DNA from: Acanthochromis polyacanthus | Lineage: Eukaryota; Chordata; Actinopteri; Pomacentridae | Direction: 5' to 3' | DNA: 64,000 bases | Assembly (NCBI RefSeq): GCF_021347895.1 | Contig: NC_067127.1 | Span: 37,768,916 to 37,832,915, forward strand | Part shown: in pieces, positions 1-11,234 of the stretch | Layout of the letters: the number at the start of each line of letters is the position of its first letter | Position numbering within the stretch: position 1 is the first letter of the stretch | Position numbers and translations under genes: made by a program | The notes under the pieces: model-generated | Databases searched by the model: none | Seen by the model: only the letters and a program-made list of their open reading frames with translations | Told to the model about the DNA's origin: nothing

Positions 1-1386
1 TTTACTCGTTTATGACACATTTCAGTCACTTTGGAACCATTTTGAGTTATTCTGGACAAATTTTAGATAATTCTGGACTAATTTTGAGCATTTTTGAACG
101 TCATTTTTCAGAATGTGCATTTCTTCTCCATGTGGAGCCATGATGCAGACATAGATAGACCCAGTCCATAGAAGGTTCTGCTGTTCTCAGCTCATTTAGA
201 ACCATGTTCATCAGTCAGACTGTGTTTTAGGTCGGCCTGTAGCTGCTGTTGGCTGTAGTCGTCTGGTGGCCTCCATCATGAGGTGAATGTGATGTTTGTG
301 AGGTTTGTTTTGCTGCTGGGTGGGAGGAGGAGGATTTAGAGAAGATAAAAACATCAGCGGTGGTTCTGCTCCCAGCGGAAGGAGAGGAAATCTGCTGGAA
401 GAACAGATCAGGTGGATATGGACCCCTGTCTGTAAGCGCGAGCTTTTGGGGAGTTCATTTTTCACAACTTAAAAAACAACATATAATATGAATGTAAATA
501 AAATTGTGAAATAAACAATAAACAAACAAACAAACGAGGTCACGTTCATAAACACTGATGGAGCTACGCTGTCATAGGGTTTAACTCAGATGATCATAAG
601 CCTTTAAAGAACCATGTGAGGGAAATCTGACATCATTCTGGATTTTATTCATCATTTATGTCATTTTGAACCATTTTAACCCATTTTCTATTCATTTCAC
701 ATCATTTATATTATATTATATTATAGTTCTTCTAAACTCATTTTGGATGAATTTTGAGTCATTAAAGTTCCATTAAACCACATTCCAATGATCTCTGGAT
801 TAATTCCAGACAGATTTCTTGAAAATGGAACAAATCTGAATTCATTCTGAGCAAAGTTTGGACAAAATCAGACAAATTTCAGTCAGTTTGGAAACATTTG
901 AGTCACTTTGGAAGAATATGTTGATTAAATTTGTTAGAAAATTTGTTTTGGTGAAATAAAACCATAAAGTTAGAGTTATTAAGGACTATAAGAATGGAAT
1001 AATCCTTTAAAACTAGAAGTATTTAGTTTAGTTTAGGGATGAAAGTATTTTTGAGTGTCAGACTGTGGAGTTTTACTAAACTTAAACCAACTGTTTCTGT
1101 GTTTTTTCTGCTCTTTCTTTCCGCCTCTCTAACCCTCTAAAGCATCTTTCTGTCTCCTCTGACTGATGAATCTTCTGCTCCATTTTAAATCCTTCTGGAA
1201 CTTTCATTTTTCACATCTTCTTCTCGTCCAGCAGCAGATCTCTGCCTCTGAAAGGATCCTGAACTTCTTTAGGAGCTCTCAAAGCGCATTCTTCTCCCTG
1301 GACGTCTCCTAGCTGCAGCAGGTCGCTGTGGGGTCAGCCCGGTCTGACCGCTGCTTCACCGGGTCATCAGTCCTGCTGGACAGCCG
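1..1386. other. AT-rich intergenic DNA, no gene seen
   Basis: No supported coding region. The sequence is AT-rich with loosely recurring phrases such as ttctggac, ttttgagtca and ccattttgaacc, which look like an old degenerate tandem repeat. A short run of (AAAC)n lies near 515-535. From about 1080 the DNA becomes pyrimidine-rich (tttctgctctttctttccgcc) ahead of the GC-rich 9 bp repeat. An 84-codon minus-strand frame at 211-465 has no recognisable motif and is taken as chance. Confidence 0.6.
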
Positions 1387-1750
1387 GGGGCCTCCAGGGC
1401 CTCCAGGGCCTCCAGGGCCTCCAGGACCTCCAGGGCCTCCAGGGCCTCCAGGGCCTCCAGGGCCTCCAGGACCTCCAGGACCTCCAGGGCCTCCAGGGCC
1501 TCCAGGGCCTCCAGGACCTCCAGGGCCTCCAGGGCCTCCAGGGCCTCCAGGACCTCCAGGACCTCCAGGGCCTCCAGGGCCTCCAGGGCCTCCAGGGCCT
1601 CCAGGACCTCCAGGGCCTCCAGGGCCTCCAGGGCCTCCAGGGCCTCCAGGACCTCCAGGACCTCCAGGACCTCCCGGGCCTCCAGGGCCTCCAGGACCTC
1701 CAGGACCTCCCGGGCCTCCAGGGCCTCCAGGACCTCCAGGGCCTCCAGGT
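1387..1750. repeat. 9 bp minisatellite (CCAGGGCCT/CCAGGACCT), reads as Gly-Pro-Pro
   Basis: About 40 near-perfect tandem copies of a 9 bp unit. On the plus strand it is open inside a 181-codon frame (1328-1873) as uninterrupted Gly-Pro-Pro. The minus strand is also open, as Leu-Glu-Ala/Val and as Trp-Arg-Pro/Ser. The variants (ggg/gga and cca/ccc) fall on third positions of the Gly-Pro-Pro frame. A real collagen domain would have mixed X and Y residues, and neither a signal peptide nor convincing splice sites flank the array, so I call it a minisatellite rather than a collagen exon. Confidence 0.85.
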
Positions 1751-1844
1751 CCAACCAGAGTTCAGCTGTTTGTTGAACACGAAAAACACGATTTCATCCA
1801 AAACATGAAGCAGCAGAAGATCCACACTGAGATCTGCAGAACCA

Positions 1845-3646
1845 GAACCATGGAACCCTCAGTAGAACCATAGAACTCTCAGGAGAACCGTGGAACCCTC
1901 AGTAGAATCATGGAACCCTCAATAGAACCATGGAAACCTCAGTAGAACCATGGAACCCTCAATAGAACCATGGAAACCTCAGTAGAACCATGGAACCCTC
2001 AATAGAACCATGGAACCCTCAATAGAACCATGGAACCCTCAATAGAACCATGGAACCCTCAGTAGAACCATGGAACCCTCAGTAGAACCATGGAACCCTC
2101 AATAGAACCATGGAACCCTCAGTAGAACCATGGAAACCTCAGTAGAACCATAGAACCCTCAATAGAACCATGGAACCTCAGGAGAACCGTGGAACCCTCA
2201 GTAGAACCATGGAACCCTCAGGAGAACCATGGAACCCTCAGTAGAACCATGGAACCCTCAGGAGAACCATGGAACCCTCAGTAGAACCATGGAACCCTCA
2301 GTAGAACCATGGAACCCTCAGTAGAACCATAGAACCCTCAATAGAACCATGGAAACCTCAATAGAACCATGGAACCCTCAATAGAACCATGGAACCCTCA
2401 GTACAACCATGGAACCCTCAGTAGAACCATAGAACCCTCAATAGAACCATGGAAACCTCAATAGAACCATGGAACCCTCAATAGAACCATGGAACCCTCA
2501 GTAGAACCATAGAACCCTCAATAGAACCATGGAAACCTCAGTAGAACCATGGAACCCTCAATAGAACCATGGAAACCTCAGTAGAACCATGGAACCCTCA
2601 ATAGAACCATGGAACCCTCAGTAGAACCATGGAAACCTCAGTAGAACCATAGAACCCTCAATAGAACCATGGAACCTCAGGAGAACCGTGGAACCCTCAG
2701 TAGAACCATGGAACCCTCAGGAGAACCATGGAACCCTCAGTAGAACCATGGAACCCTCAGGAGAACCATGGAACCCTCAGTAGAACCATGGAACCCTCAG
2801 TAGAACCATGGAAACCTCAATAGAACCATGGAACCCTCAGTAGAACCATGGAATCCTCAATAGAACCATGGAACCCTCAGTAGAACCATGGAATCCTCAA
2901 TAGAACCATGGAACCCTCAGTAGAACCATGGAATCCTCAATAGAACCATGGAACCCTCAGTAGAACCATGGAATCCTCAATAGAACCATGGAACCTCAGG
3001 AGAACCGTGGAACCCTCAGGAGAACCATAGAACCCTCAATAGAACCATGGAACCCTCAGTAGAACCATGGAAACCTCAATAGAACCATGGAACCCTCAGG
3101 AGAACCATGGAACCCTCAATAGAACCATGGAACCTCAGGAGAACCGTGGAACCCTCAGGAGAACCATAGAACCCTCAGTAGAACCATGGAACCCTCAGGA
3201 GAACCATGGAACCCTCAGTAGAACCATGGAATCCTCAATAGAACCATGGAACCCTCAGGAGAACCATGGAACCCTCAGTAGAACCATGGAATCCTCAATA
3301 GAACCATGGAACCCTCAGTAGAACCATGGAACCCTCAGTAGAACCATGGAACCCTCAATAGAACCATGGAACCCTCAGTAGAACCATGGAATCCTCAATA
3401 GAACCATGGAACCCTCAGTAGAACCATGGAATCCTCAATAGAACCATGGAACCCTCAGTAGAACCATGGAACCCTCAATAGAACCATGGAACCCTCAGTA
3501 GAACCATGGAACCCTCAGTAGAACCATGGAACCCTCAGTAGAACCATGGAAACCTCAATAGAACCATGGAACCCTCAGTAGAACCATGGAACCCTCAGTA
3601 GAACCATGGAACCCTCAGTAGAACCATGGAACCCTCAATAGAACCA
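1845..3646. repeat. 20 bp minisatellite (ggaaccctcagtagaaccat)
   Basis: About 90 tandem copies of a 20 bp unit. Recurrent variants are agtagaa/aatagaa/aggagaa, aaccctc/aaacctc/aatcctc, and an occasional 19 bp copy lacking one c. Blocks of variant order recur (for example 2161-2340 resembles 2665-2800), showing that multi-unit segments were duplicated. An 84-codon frame (3067-3321) is only the repeat read through. Confidence 0.97.
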
Positions 3647-3880
3647 GATGCTCCAACACTGAGATTAATAATAAAACCAAGCGGACAAACACAGATTGTT
3701 TGTTTGTTTGTTTGTTTGTTTGTTGTTTGTTTACAGGGCCTAGTTTGTTTGTGGTTAATTTTAATGAGACATGAAAAGATTTTAATAAACATTCTGTATT
3801 TTTAATGGCTTTTTAAGCTCTGATTTGGTTCAGTGAAGTGTTGGACTGAGAGCTTATGGATGCTTGTATTTGGTTTTTGT
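3647..3880. other. Short spacer with (TTTG)n
   Basis: It links two repeat arrays and contains a (TTTG)n tetranucleotide run at about 3698-3732. A similar gtttgttt phrase follows at 3745. No gene is seen. Confidence 0.7.
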
Positions 3881-4640
3881 TTGGTTCTTTTTTGGTTGTT
3901 TTGTTATTGTTTTATTGTTTTCTGGTTGTTTGGTTGTTGTTTTCATTGTTGTTTGGTTATTTTTAGGTTGTTATCTGGTTGTTGTTTGGTTGTTTATTTC
4001 ACTATTTTCTGTTTCTCTCTGGTTATTTTCTGTTTATTTGGTAGTTTTCTGCTTCTCTCTGCTGTGTTTCTGGTTATTTTCCTTTTTTGGGGGTTACTTG
4101 TTTACTTATTTTTTACTAGTTTTCTTATGTTTCTGTTTTTTTTTGTTGTTCTTTGTCTTGTTTCTTTATTATTAGTTTTTTCCTTCCTCTCTCTGGTTTT
4201 ATTTTCATTTAGTTATTTTCAGGTTCTTTTCTGGTTCTCTGTTTCTGGCCGTTTTCTTGTTGTTTTCTGTTTGTTTATTTGTTTTCTGGTTGTCTCTGAT
4301 GTATTTCTCGTTAGTTTCTGGCTGTTTTCTTTTTTATTTTCAGGTTCTCTGGTTATTTCTCTTCTTATCTGCTTCTCATTTAATTATTTTCTGCTTCTCT
4401 GGAGTGTTTCTGTTTCATTTCTTGTTATTTTGCTGTTTTCTGTCAGTTTCTGGGTCTTTTCTTGTTTTTGTTATTTAGTTGTTTTCTGTTATTTTTTTGG
4501 TTTAATTTAGTTCCTTTCTGGTTGTTTTTTTTTTGGTTATTTTCTGGTTCCCTGTTTAGTTTTCCTCCTCTAACGTCCAGCTGCAGCTCTGCTGGGTTCA
4601 AAAGTCTTTCTTCTTTCTCCTTTTCTTTCTTTCTTTCTGG
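3880..4640. repeat. T-rich degenerate repeat (ttttctggttgtttt type)
   Basis: A strand-asymmetric tract of T, G and some C with loosely repeated phrases (ttttctggtt, gttattttctg, ttctctggtt). It stays open in several plus frames as Phe/Leu/Val/Cys-rich protein only because stop codons need A. I read it as a decayed simple repeat, not a membrane protein gene. Confidence 0.75.
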
Positions 4641-5879
4641 GGTCGTTTCACTTTTTCATCTTAGACAGGCTGACCGCCGGATCACCTCCAGCTGCCGGTC
4701 AAAGCCGAGCCGAGCCGTTCTAACCCGGGTTAGACTTTAACTGACCTCCAGAGAACAAAGTGATCCCAGGATTCTGGTTTTACTGCTCCCACTGATCCTT
4801 CTGTTAATAAAACGGATAAAAATGAATCTGATCCTGAAAGAAATAAAATCTGTAGAAATAAAAACCGAGATAATAAATGTGGTTTAATGGAGAGAAAAGT
4901 CTCGTTTCTACCACAGAAACCGGATTTAAATGACATAAAAACTAAAAAATGAAACAAATTTACATTAAAAATAACAGAAATAATCTGTAATTTAACGACA
5001 GACTAAAGCGGAGAAAAACCAAAATGAATAAATTATCTGTAATTCAACGAGACAAAGGAAAAGCCGAAAAGCACTAAAATGGTTCTAAAAATGAACTTCA
5101 TCAAACCTCCCAGTTTTATTTATTTATCTGCTGATTTCCACATTTTCCAATAATCAGGAGGAAAAATTCACGAAAACACAAAAACTGCTCAGAAATAATA
5201 AAAGCCGAATTAAAATGAGGTTTCTGTGAATGTGAACTCTGAACAAAAATAAAGCATAAAGCCATAAATGATCAGAATATCTGCCGCAGAAACAATAAAA
5301 ACTAGAATTTAGCGGCTCTAAAATCCACGTTTTCTCCTTTTAAGGAGATTTTAAAAATTCGATTCCAACTGTTAGCATCAAACCAGAAACTCCTGAAAGT
5401 TTCTGAGGCTGAAAGAGAAAAGCTGAGATTCAGAAAATAAAAACAGAATAAATTAAAACTGATTCAGTCAAAGCAGGTTCATTTAGAGCGAAATACGAGC
5501 AAGAAACAAACGGAAAGTAAAACAAAACCTCAGATAAGGAATCAGTAAAATATGAAATATGATTGAAAACCTGTTTATGTTATTTTAAATTAGCAATAAA
5601 TTTCTTATTATTTCTTCCTGTCCAAACACACTTCATCCTGATGATCCGCGACATGTGGGGGAAACACGCACGCGCACATGCACGTAATATTTCAGGACGT
5701 TCGTTCAAACTCGTGTTTTCTTTCCGGTAAAATTCCAGCTGACGTCTGATCTTTTCCCACAGACTGGAGGCTTTTTTCTTTTTTCTTTTATGGATGAAGC
5801 TTCAGCTGCATGTTGGCACCGATCAGCTGTTTTCTGATTATTCATTATAAAAACCCGTTAAAGGAATTAGAATCTGGTC
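4641..5879. other. Intergenic DNA, no gene seen
   Basis: Mostly A-rich, apparently single-copy sequence. GC rises around 4650-4740 (ctgccggtcaaagccgagcc). A cacgcacgcgcacatgcacg purine/pyrimidine alternation lies at 5667-5686. No frame here has recognisable protein features. Confidence 0.5.
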
Positions 5880-6290
5880 TCACCGGTTGCTCTGAGGCCT
5901 GCAGGTCCCGGTTTGAGGCTCCGGAGGTCCAGCGGTCCGTTCAGAGCTTTGGGGCCCTCAGGCGGCTCCTGCTGCCCCCCTCCTCCCCTCCATAACTTCA
6001 TATCTGCCATCCAAATATGAAAAGCCTGCGCAGCTCTCGCGGTACAAAGCGGTGGGTGGCGGCGGTAGAATCCGGTCCGCGCGCATCCAGGCTGACTACC
6101 GGGACCGGGACCGGGACCCTCCTCCGGTCCGTCTGGCCGCCGGTCGGCTGCCTTCTCCAGGTTATATTTGGGGCTCGTCGCAGAAGCAATAAAACAACTT
6201 TATTACCGTCACGTGCTCGGCTGGTTTTCCCGCTACTCCCACCAGCTTCATAAATTATTAGAGTCCAAAAGGCGCCAAACAGAAACGAGC
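5880..6290. promoter_or_regulatory. CpG-rich island, candidate regulatory element
   Basis: This is a GC- and CpG-rich island in AT-rich surroundings, about 16 kb beyond the 3' end of the Hox gene. It contains three gggacc units near 6100-6118 and ataaaacaactttattacc at about 6190-6206. CGTCACGTG at 6207-6215 is the same nine bases as in the Hox promoter region at 30379-30387. Cataaattatt follows at 6249-6260. Overlapping frames on both strands (5998-6253) show no recognisable protein. A Hox-cluster enhancer or the remains of a lost promoter are both possible. Confidence 0.35.
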
Positions 6291-6399
6291 TTCAGTCTCT
6301 GAGGTTTGAGCTGCTGCAGGAACAGCTCTCACTCTTTATTCCCGCAGTTTAGATCCGATTCTTTTCGAACTGCGGGGAAAATTCAGCAGCAGTTCATCC

Positions 6400-7200
6400 T
6401 GCTGTGTGCCTAAAAATGTAGAATTCTTTGTGCGTAAAGTATTTTATAATCATGCGTAAAATATCCTGTTCTTTGTGCTGAAACTCTTTTCCTCTGTGTG
6501 CATAAAACAGTTTATTCTCTCAGTAAAACTGAGTGTGAATAAAACATCCAGACTTCGTGCGTAAAATTATCTTCCGTTTCTAAATTCGTGCGTAATTTGT
6601 TCCATCTTCTGTCTGTAAAATATTGTATTCTGTGTGCGTAAAACATGCTAAATTCGTGAGTGAATCATCAGATCCTGTGGGGTTAAATTCCTTAAATCTG
6701 GGCCCTAAAATTTCTTTTCTGTTTCCATCCTCAGTGTTTGAATACTGGATTCTGTGGGTGTAAAATATTCTGTTTTGTGTGAATAAATATCCTGAATTCT
6801 TGCGTAAAATCTCAGACTGTGTGATTAAAATGCTCTAAGTTTGTGCCAAAAATCTCTGTCTGTGTGCTTAAACTGTTGGACTGTGTGGAAAATGTCCTGA
6901 ATTCGTGATTCTGTGGTTAAATGCTCTAAGTTGCTCCTAAAAATATACTTTTGTTTGCTGAACTTATTTATTCTCCAAGTAAAACTGTGTGAATAAAATA
7001 TCCTCACTTCTTGCGTAATAAGCTCCATTCTTTCTCTTTAAATATTGTGTTCTGTGTGCGTAAAGCTTCCGAAATTCGTGCGTAAAATGTCAGATTCTGT
7101 GTGATTAAAATGCTCTAAATTAGTGCCTAAAATTTCCTTCTCTGTTTACATAAACTATTCGATTCTCTGCGTAAAATGTCCTAAATTCGTGCGTGGAGTG
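6400..7200. repeat. Degenerate tandem repeat (gtgcgtaaaat family)
   Basis: About twenty loosely related units of roughly 35-40 bp recur. They share cores such as gtgcgtaaaatnt, aattcgtgcgtaaa and ttctgtgtg. Length and sequence have drifted, so this is an old array with no coding role. Confidence 0.7.
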
Positions 7201-8000
7201 GCATGTTCTCTGTGAGCAAAAGCAGCAGATGTGTGCGTCAGAAGCTCCATTCTGCGGTAAACGTGCGCTGTTTGGTGGACATGGACTCCTGAGGCCGCTT
7301 TGGTAGTTTTCCTCCAGAGGCAGCCGAGGCTAAACGCATTTCTCCGGATGTGTCTGGAATGTTGTTTGGAGCGTTTGTTTTCCTGCTTTGATTTCCGTAA
7401 ATGGAGGCGCAATAAAGCCATAAAGCGGCGCAGAGAAAACAAGCCGCAGCTCTGAGCGCCACACTGGACGCAGCTTTGTTGCTTCAGCGGCTCCAAGTGT
7501 CAAAACACGACGGAGAGCCAAAAGCTGGGTTTGAAAAAACAAAAGGAAGTGAAACTCACAAATGATCAGCGAGCACAAAATAAATAAAAACAATTTAAAA
7601 ATGCTTTAGGCCGGATTTAAAATAAAAATAAAGAAGAGCTCACTTCTTTTTTTTAAATCTGGAACCATTTAAAATGCATTAAGTCAGAGCCTCCAGATGT
7701 TGAGCAGCTGCTGAAGGATCAATAATCGATCAGTAATAATCAATCATCGATCCTGAGCTCCACTTAAAGCCACTCTTCAGGTTTAAGATGCAGAATCAGA
7801 GTTTGGGCTGGAGGTGCGTTCAGGGTCACCCGGAGAGCAGAACTCTGCTGAGTTCCAGAGCTGTAGGTGAGTCTGTGGCGCCACCTGGTGGATGAAGAAA
7901 CACGCTGATCTCTGCAGTGGAGAAAGAGAGACAGAGAGACAGAAAGGCAGTCCTCCAGGAGAGCAGCTCATGGCTTTAGCTGCAGCAGACACTCAGAGCC
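7201..8000. other. Intergenic DNA, no gene seen
   Basis: Apparently single-copy. The part at 7380-7500 is GC-richer and contains caataaagccataaagcggc, with CDX/HOX-like ATAAA cores. Frames on the minus strand at 7155-7593 overlap one another in different phases and show no domain. A run of gag/aca repeats lies near 7920-7945. A regulatory role is possible but unsupported. Confidence 0.4.
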
Positions 8001-8009
8001 TGTGGGGGG

Positions 8010-8590
8010 TACAGTCCATAACGGAGTACAGGCCTCCACAGCAGAGCCCTGACTGCACCACCTCTCTGCTGAATGAGATGAATGAGGCCAACAACAGCAG
8101 CCCTGCACAGAAGACCACCTCCTCCCAGTGACCAGGTGCTGTCACTGAGTGTAGAGAGCCTCAGCAGGATCAACGCACAAAAAGCTCCGGGTCCTGCAGG
8201 ATTCCTGGCCGTGTATTGACAGACTGAGCCGGGGAACTCACGGATGTCTTCACCGACATTTTCAACATCTCCCTGAGGCAGGCTGCTGTCCCCACGTGCC
8301 CCAAAGCTACCATCACAGCCACCATCACCCCGGTACCAAAGAAGTCATCCCCCTCCTCCTTCAGTGACTACTGTCTGGTTGCACTCTCCCCCCCATCCTG
8401 ATTGAAGTGCTTTGAACAGCTCGTCATCAAACTGGACCCTACCAGTTTGCATATCGGACCACTCAGCCCAAACCAGGACTCTGACGTTAGAATGCTGTTC
8501 ATAGACTTCAGTTCAGCTTCATCATGCAGCAGCTCATCCACACACTGGACCCGCCTCAACACCTCACTGTGGAACATCATTTTATTAGAA
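8010..8590 (+). pseudogene. Decayed L2-type LINE reverse transcriptase fragment
   Basis: In pieces on the plus strand the conceptual translation shows the conserved reverse-transcriptase run of fish L2-like LINEs. A KAPGP motif lies at about 8185-8200 (usual GPDG here reads GPAG), then [17 protein letters not shown] at about 8250-8300. VPKKSSPSS and a decayed DY-P-A motif follow at about 8335-8375, KCFEQLV at about 8405-8425, and MLFIDFSSA, the first catalytic Asp block, at about 8490-8515. There are stop codons and frame changes, and the stretch between KCFEQLV and MLFIDF is much shorter than normal, so an internal deletion is likely. The YxDD part is absent. It is a dead fragment. Confidence 0.75.
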
Positions 8591-9590
8591 TTTATTAAAA
8601 GTTTTATTCACAATGCTGTGTTCATTTTAATTAAATGAAATTAATAATTGTTATTATTTAATTGAATTATTTAATTTACCTTATATGTTGATTTTAAAGT
8701 TTAAACATAAAGAAAATCTCTGTTTTATTTTATTCTGGAAAATCTACAGTATTGTCTAATATTTGTTCTTATGTTTGGGGTTAAAAAAATAGTTTAAGTC
8801 TAAAAATAATAATAATTTTTGAGTTTATTTAAATAATGTGGAAACATTAGATGGAAGTTTTTTTATTTATGATTAACTAACTTCTAAAGTTTCTCCAACT
8901 CAGAATAGTTTATTTAAACACGACCTCTGTGACCATTTTAAATTTATTTTTCTCAGAAATTCAAACATTATTTATTAAAGTGTAAATTAAAAAAAAAAGT
9001 CTGCATTTTATTTGTTAACATCTGGAATGTTGTCTGGAATTTTTGTCTTATTTTTGCGTTAAAATATTTATCAACAACAACAACAACAACAATAACTAAA
9101 TGTTGAACACAGCAGCTCCTGAAGAACTTTAAATGAGGAACCAAACAGTTTTCATTCTGTTTCCTGCTGCCCCCTGCTGGTCTGGAGGATCCACTGCAGC
9201 CACAATAAATCATACATTTCAGTTTAAAAGGATGAAATCAGAAATGTTCCACATGTTTTAAGTCATCTATTAGCAGGAAATGACGTCATTTATGTGTCAG
9301 AATAAATCAGGACCTTCCATCAAACTTCTGGGTCTGATTACCTGAAACCAGGTGACAACATCTCCTGTGTGGAGCTCTGGAGTCTGGAAACACTTTTTAA
9401 ACGTCAGGGATGGAAACCAGATGATCTCCAGAGAAGATGGAACTTCTACCGATGATAACTGTTCAGAAGAACGACCAGAACCTGAAAATAAATCAGACTG
9501 AGCAAAGATCAGAGCAGCAGCAGGTCCACAGATTCCTCCTCATCTGGAGGCTTTGCTTCTAAATCTGAGAAAATGAACCCACCTGCAGGA
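8591..9590. other. AT-rich intergenic DNA, no gene seen
   Basis: Very AT-rich to about 9230, with a (CAA)n run at about 9073-9092, then more balanced sequence. No domain-bearing frame is seen. Small minus frames are low-complexity. Confidence 0.6.
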
Positions 9591-9594
9591 TGGG

Positions 9595-9925
9595 AGGACC
9601 CTCCTGGTTCCTCTGAGGTTCTCCTGGTTCCTCTGAGGTTCTCCTGGTCTTCTCTGAGGTTCTCCTGGTTCCTCTGAGGTTCTCCTGGTTCCTCTGAGGT
9701 TCTCCTGGTCTTCTCTGAGGTTCTCCTGGTTCCTCTGAGGTTCTCCTGGTTCCTCTGAGGTTCTCCTGGTTCATCTGAGGTTCTCCTGGTTCCTCTGAGG
9801 TTCTCCTGGTTCCTCTGAGGTTCACCTGGTCTTCTCTGAGGTTCTCCTGGTCTTCTCTGAGGTTCTCCTGGTTCCTCTGAGGTTCTCCTGGTCTTCTCTG
9901 AGGTTTCCTGGTCTTCTCTGGTCTC
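9595..9925. repeat. 20-21 bp minisatellite (cctggttcctctgaggttct)
   Basis: About 15 tandem copies of a 20 bp unit, with a 21 bp variant in which gttcc is replaced by gtcttc. It reads on the minus strand as an Arg/Glu/Asn-rich repeat in two frames (9509-10113), which is a by-product of the array. Confidence 0.95.
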
Positions 9926-10395
9926 TTTGTTTGAGGTTTGTGCCGCATTGCAGCAGGCTGTAAATCTGCTTCTGTGTTTGTGGCTCCGCCTGCAGAGAAC
10001 CATAAAAGCGTCGTCCTCTTTGTGTCTCTGAGGCTCCGATCGGCTGTAAAACGACAGAAAGAAAAGCAGAGGATTCCTGCTGGAGCCAAAAAAACGGGAG
10101 TAAAGATTTTCATCTCTTTCAGACGCTGAAGATCGTTTTAAATCGGCTCCAGTTAAAGTTTTTAGAGGAAAAATGACTGAAAATGAATTAAATCAACAGA
10201 TTTCCTTCATTTGTAGCATCTGAGCTCCCTCTGGTCTTCATCAGAGGAGAAGAAACAAACAAGTGCAGGATTTAAATGACAGTAAAATGTTTGAACCTGA
10301 GAGGAATGAAATGAGGACTCATTTAGTCTGAGCATGAAAACAGCAGAGAGAAACGCTGCAGAAAACAAACTGTTTCAGAGGAAATGTTTGGATTT
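9926..10395. other. Intergenic DNA, no gene seen
   Basis: Moderately GC-rich to about 10090, then AT-rich. No motif-bearing frame is seen. Confidence 0.5.
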
Positions 10396-11055
10396 TTCTA
10401 TCAGTTTCTAGAGAAAATTCAGATTTTCTCTAAAATTTTTGCAGAAAATTTGACATTTTTTTGCAGAAATTCTGCAGAAACATTCTGATTTCCACCAGTT
10501 TCTGCAAAATAGTTGAGATTTTCTGAGGAAACTGACAGAAATGTGCTGATTTTCTGCAGAATTTCTGTAGAAATATGAGATTTTCTGTCAATTTTCAGAG
10601 AAAATTCATGCTTTGCTTTAATTTTTGTGATTTTCAGCAGAAAATCCTCAGAAATGTTGACATTTTCTATCAGTGTCTGCAAAATAGTTGAGATTCTCGG
10701 AGGAAACTGACAGAAATATTGTGATTTTCTGTCAATTTTACAAAAAAAATCAAGATTTTCTGTCATTGTCTGCAGAACATTTAGATTTTTGTCTGTTGCT
10801 GAAGAAGATTTCAGATTTCTGTTAATTTTTTATAGAAAATTCACAATTTTCTGCCAGTTTCTCTCAAAAAAATTATGATTTTCAGCAGAAATTCTGGCAG
10901 AAAAGTTGACACTTTCTGTCAATTTCTGCAGAAAATCCCTGACTTTCTGCAAATGTCTGCAAAATAGTAAAGATTTCCTGACAGTTTTTGTAGAAATATT
11001 GTGATTTTCTGCACAATTTCTGCAATTTCTGTCAGTTTCTGCAACAAAGTGATCC
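10396..11055. repeat. Degenerate tandem repeat (ttctgcagaaaatt family)
   Basis: Repeated phrases include tttctgcagaaa, attttctgtca, gtttctgcaaaatagttgaga and gaggaaactgacagaaat. The segment 10495-10560 recurs at about 10665-10725, giving a longer period of roughly 170 bp laid over the short one. Minus-strand open frames here are low-complexity. Confidence 0.75.
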
Positions 11056-11234
11056 ATGTTTCTACTAAAATCCAGCCTGTGGTCCACATTTCTCCACCTG
11101 CTGAGGCTCTGACATCAGCAGAACATGATGGTTAAAGTTGGACCAGACAAAGTTCCAGTTTTTAGATGTTTAGATTTCACCAAAATAACCTGAAAACTGT
11201 CAAAAAAAGGACTCAAATGTGTCGACAATTATTC

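Noticed and set aside
1328..1873. 181-codon Gly-Pro-Pro open frame as a collagen gene
   Set aside because: Pure Gly-Pro-Pro with no X/Y variety, no signal peptide, no convincing splice sites, and open frames on both strands indicate a 9 bp minisatellite.
1845..3646. CRISPR array
   Set aside because: Units are directly contiguous without spacers, in a vertebrate genome; it is a minisatellite. The same holds for the other arrays.
3833..4740. Long Phe/Leu/Val-rich frames as membrane proteins
   Set aside because: They arise from a T-rich degenerate repeat that lacks stop codons by composition, and several frames are open at once.
9509..10113. Minus-strand Arg/Glu/Asn repeat proteins
   Set aside because: They are read-through of a 20-21 bp minisatellite in two frames.
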